Assembly (NCBI GenBank): GCA_025963265.1
Contig: JAOPUY010000052.1
Location: 1-6,714 of the forward strand
Length of the DNA stretch: 6,714 nt
Direction of reading: 5' to 3'
Origin: Frankiales bacterium
GTDB taxonomy: Bacteria; Actinomycetota; Actinomycetes; Mycobacteriales; Jatrophihabitantaceae
The notes beneath the pieces were generated by a model. The model had not been told where the DNA came from, did no database searches, and saw only the letters and a list, made by a program, of their open reading frames with translations. This document shows, piece by piece, positions 5,218-6,714 of this stretch. The stretch's first letter is position 1; every line of letters begins with the position of its first letter. The translations under genes and the position numbers were made by a program.

Positions 5218-6198
5218 ATGCCCTCCCTGAACAAGCGTTCCCTGACGAGTCCCGCGCTGAAGAAGCCCGCGCTGAAGAAGCCAGCCCTGAAGAAGCCAGC
5301 CCTGAGCGGGCTGAACCCGCTGCTGGAGCGACTGATCGCCCGAATTGAAGGGGCCGCTGGGCTCGACCCGTGGGCCAAACGGGCCGCCGGCCTGCTGGCC
5401 AAGCCGCTGTCCTCGCCCGCGGTCCGCACGACGCTGAGCGGCACCCGGGTCGGGCATCCGGTGCACCCGGCCCTGGTCGCGACGCCGCTGGGCGCGTGGC
5501 TGGCCGCGGGCTATCTCGACCTGTGTGGTGGAGCAGCCAGCCGCCCGGCCGCCCGCCGCCTGATCGGATTCGGCGCGCTGTCGGTCATCCCGGCGGCGGC
5601 GACCGGCGCCAACGACTGGTCCTACACCACCGGCGCCGAACGCCGGGTCGGGTTTGTCCATGCCGCGTCGAACTACCTCAGCCTCGCTCTGTACGTCGGA
5701 AGCTGGGCCGCTCGCCGCAACGAGCGACACCGCTTGGGCCAAGGGCTGGCCGCGGCCGGACTGACCGTCGTCGGTTCCGCCGCCTGGCTGGGCGGCCATC
5801 TGGCCTACGCCCGCGGCGTGGGCGTCGACACCACCGCGTTTCAGGTCGCGCCCACCGACTGGTGTGATGTGCTGCGGCAGGAAGAACTGGCCATCGACGA
5901 GCCGAAGCTGGTCCACGCCGACGGCGTGCCCGTTCTGCTGGTCGCCACCGGCGATTCCATCCTGGCTCTGGCCGACCGCTGCACCCACCGCGGCGCGCCG
6001 CTGCATGAGGGCACCTTGCAGGACGGCTGCATCCGCTGCCCCTGGCACGCGAGCGTCTTCGACGTCCGCACCGGCCAGGTCGTCGAAGGTCCGGCCAGCC
6101 GCCCGCAGCCGGTCTATGAAGTCCGGACTCGACTGGGCTCGGTGCAGGTCCGCCGACGCGAGGACCCCGGCTCGCTGCGGACCGAACCAGTCAGCTGA
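5218..6198 (+). CDS. DUF2231 membrane domain fused to a Rieske [2Fe-2S] domain
   Basis: This is a 326-residue predicted membrane redox protein. Residues 1-31 are basic and carry three PALKK units plus PALSG. Residues about 75-200 are a DUF2231 domain, starting with the signature GHPVHPALVATPLGAWLAA and holding four likely membrane helices near 82-101, 115-133, 145-164 and 176-196. Residues about 208-312 are a Rieske domain with Cys255 and His257 in CTHRGAPLHEG, and Cys274 and His277 in CPWH, so all four cluster ligands are present. The two Cys-His pairs are spaced as in ferredoxin-type Rieske proteins. His80, His83, His148 and His194 fall at the ends of the membrane helices and could bind haem or metal, which is an inference. 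The Rieske domain suggests electron transfer, but no oxygenase or reductase partner is adjacent. A strong ribosome site sets the start. It is monocistronic, divergent from the HAD unit, and its stop lies in an 18-bp duplication. Confidence 0.92.
   Translation: MPSLNKRSLTSPALKKPALKKPALKKPALSGLNPLLERLIARIEGAAGLDPWAKRAAGLLAKPLSSPAVRTTLSGTRVGHPVHPALVATPLGAWLAAGYLDLCGGAASRPAARRLIGFGALSVIPAAATGANDWSYTTGAERRVGFVHAASNYLSLALYVGSWAARRNERHRLGQGLAAAGLTVVGSAAWLGGHLAYARGVGVDTTAFQVAPTDWCDVLRQEELAIDEPKLVHADGVPVLLVATGDSILALADRCTHRGAPLHEGTLQDGCIRCPWHASVFDVRTGQVVEGPASRPQPVYEVRTRLGSVQVRRREDPGSLRTEPVS
5251..5307 (+). repeat. In-frame 15-bp tandem repeat encoding PALKK
   Basis: Units at 5251-5265 and 5266-5280 are identical (CCCGCGCTGAAGAAG). 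A third at 5281-5295 reads CCAGCCCTGAAGAAG, and a fourth partial unit at 5296-5307 shares the CCAGCC variant. It encodes residues 12-30 of the DUF2231–Rieske protein, a lysine-rich N-terminal tail, and is a likely site of length variation by slippage. Confidence 0.9.
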
Positions 6199-6216
6199 AC
6201 CGAACCAGTCAGCTCA
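6181..6216 (+). repeat. 18-bp tandem duplication spanning a stop codon
   Basis: The unit ACCGAACCAGTCAGCTGA (6181-6198) is followed directly by ACCGAACCAGTCAGCTCA (6199-6216), 17 of 18 bases identical. The first copy ends with the TGA stop of the DUF2231–Rieske gene. The second copy has TCA there. Confidence 0.9.
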
Positions 6217-6228
6217 GGAGCCCCGCCC

Positions 6229-6399
6229 TCAGGCGCCGACCGGGACGTTGCCCGGGTCGTCGGGTCCGGGCATGGGCTCGACGGGCGCCGGCGGCAGTGT
6301 CTCCGGCGTGTCGGGCGAGAGCGGCCCGGGATCGTCCGGTATCGGCTCGTCGGGGTCGATCGGCGGGTAGTTCTCGGGGTCCGGTCCTGGTTGCACCAT
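6229..6399 (-). CDS. Small acidic proline-rich protein, hypothetical
   Basis: The minus strand from the ATG at 6399 encodes 56 residues with no hydrophobic segment, beginning MVQPGPDPENYPPIDPDEPI and ending PGPDDPGNVPVGA. Proline makes up about a third of it. Asp and Glu are frequent and there is no Lys, Arg, His or Cys, so the product would be disordered and strongly acidic. Codons show the strong G/C third-position bias expected of a real gene here. It starts 32 bp after the stop of the QorB-like gene on the same strand and could be the last gene of that unit. It ends 30 bp from the convergent DUF2231–Rieske stop. No good ribosome site precedes the ATG, which is the main weakness. The function is unknown. 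Short Pro/Asp-rich ORFs of this sort do occur in bacterial genomes, but chance occurrence in GC-rich DNA is not excluded. Confidence 0.55.
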   Translation of the reverse strand: MVQPGPDPENYPPIDPDEPIPDDPGPLSPDTPETLPPAPVEPMPGPDDPGNVPVGA

Positions 6400-6431
6400 C
6401 GATCTTGTGTACCACGCGCGAGCCCACTGGG

Positions 6432-6713
6432 TCAGCGAGCGCGGACGATGACCTCAGCCAGCGGCGTGCTCGGCCGTCCGATCAGCCGGGTGAGGTCCTG
6501 GGAATCGGTGTGCAGGTCGCCGCGGGCGGTGGCCTCCTCCAGGGCGGCGACGAATCCGGCCGTGCCCTCATCCAGCCCCGAGGCGATGAGGGAGGCCGTG
6601 AACTCGGCCAGGGTCAGGTCCTGGTAACTGACCGGCACGCCGGTCACCTCAGTGATGGCCGCGGCCAGTTCGGACAGCGTGAACGCCGGGGCGCCGCCTA
6701 GTTCGTAGATGGC
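6432..6713 (-). CDS. QorB/NmrA-like NAD(P)-binding oxidoreductase, C-terminal part only
   Basis: Only the last 93 residues are inside the window. The start and the Rossmann nucleotide-binding half lie beyond the right edge. The visible part reads AIYELGGAPAFTLSELAAAI (first 20 residues), then TGVPVSYQDLTLAEFTASLI, a helical stretch, and LTRLIGRPSTPLAEVIVRA at the end. This matches the C-terminal substrate-side region of the NmrA/SDR-type family that includes E. coli QorB (YtfG), an NAD(P)H:quinone reductase. Typical landmarks are 'YeLgG..afTl.eLA', 'vtYqdl..aef...L...Gl' and 'LsrLiGRPtTpLae'. The quinone reductase role is a family inference, since related NmrA-like proteins have other substrates or act as redox sensors. 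It may be cotranscribed with the small Pro-rich ORF downstream. A GTG at 6647 is in frame but internal. Confidence 0.85.
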   Translation of the reverse strand, partial: AIYELGGAPAFTLSELAAAITEVTGVPVSYQDLTLAEFTASLIASGLDEGTAGFVAALEEATARGDLHTDSQDLTRLIGRPSTPLAEVIVRAR

Positions 6714-6714
6714 C

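Noticed and set aside
5188..6048. Minus-strand frame of 286 codons opposite the Rieske gene
   Set aside because: It is Gln/Gly/Arg-rich with repeats that are only the antisense of the PALKK units. The plus strand carries a clear Rieske motif.
6199..6627. Read-through extension of the Rieske protein past its TGA
   Set aside because: The frame stays open to 6627, but only because it is codon-aligned antisense to the Pro-rich ORF and then runs opposite the QorB-like gene. There is no sign of a stop-codon read-through signal.
1..6714. CRISPR array, insertion sequence, phage gene, tRNA or rRNA
   Set aside because: Both strands were read for spaced identical repeats, terminal inverted repeats, transposase or integrase motifs, and tRNA or rRNA signatures. 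None was seen.

Overview
The window is GC-rich DNA that reads as an actinobacterial chromosome. Supporting evidence is the strong G/C bias, the GTG starts, a GAF–ANTAR regulator, and an F420-dependent (LLM-class) oxidoreductase of a type abundant in Actinomycetota. The order or genus cannot be fixed from the sequence alone. Every recognisable gene belongs to an ordinary chromosomal family. No transposase, integrase, phage gene, CRISPR array, tRNA or rRNA is visible.

Layout, left to right. Positions 3-1370 (+) hold a sedolisin (peptidase family S53) whose N-terminus lies outside the window. A relatively AT-rich 161-bp gap with a degenerate AGATA repeat follows. Next comes a two-gene (+) unit joined by an ATGA overlap: a GAF–ANTAR protein (1532-2239) and an 80-residue protein of unknown function (2236-2478). 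After a 195-bp gap with operator-like repeats lies a Dps-family ferritin-like gene (2674-3258, +). It ends facing a two-gene minus-strand unit, with a large hairpin at the convergence. That unit is transcribed from about 5000 down to 3348 and encodes a HAD hydrolase (4996-4328) and an F420-type LLM oxidoreductase (4331-3348), which overlap by GTGA. A 221-bp divergent intergenic region then leads to a plus-strand fusion of a DUF2231 membrane domain and a Rieske [2Fe-2S] domain (5218-6198), which starts with a PALKK tandem repeat. The right end holds a small acidic proline-rich minus-strand ORF (6399-6229) and the C-terminal part of a QorB/NmrA-like NAD(P)-binding protein (6713-6432), which runs off the window.

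Several products are linked to redox or stress: Dps (iron and DNA protection), the F420 enzyme, the membrane Rieske protein and the QorB-like reductase. They lie in separate transcription units, so a shared pathway is an inference and not something the sequence shows. The only clear couplings are the two translational overlaps (GAF–ANTAR with the 80-aa protein, and HAD with the LLM enzyme). I did not find a convincing new multi-gene system. The points most worth a second look are the GAF–ANTAR/80-aa pair, the DUF2231–Rieske fusion with its repeat, the small Pro-rich ORF, and several short repeats and palindromes between genes.
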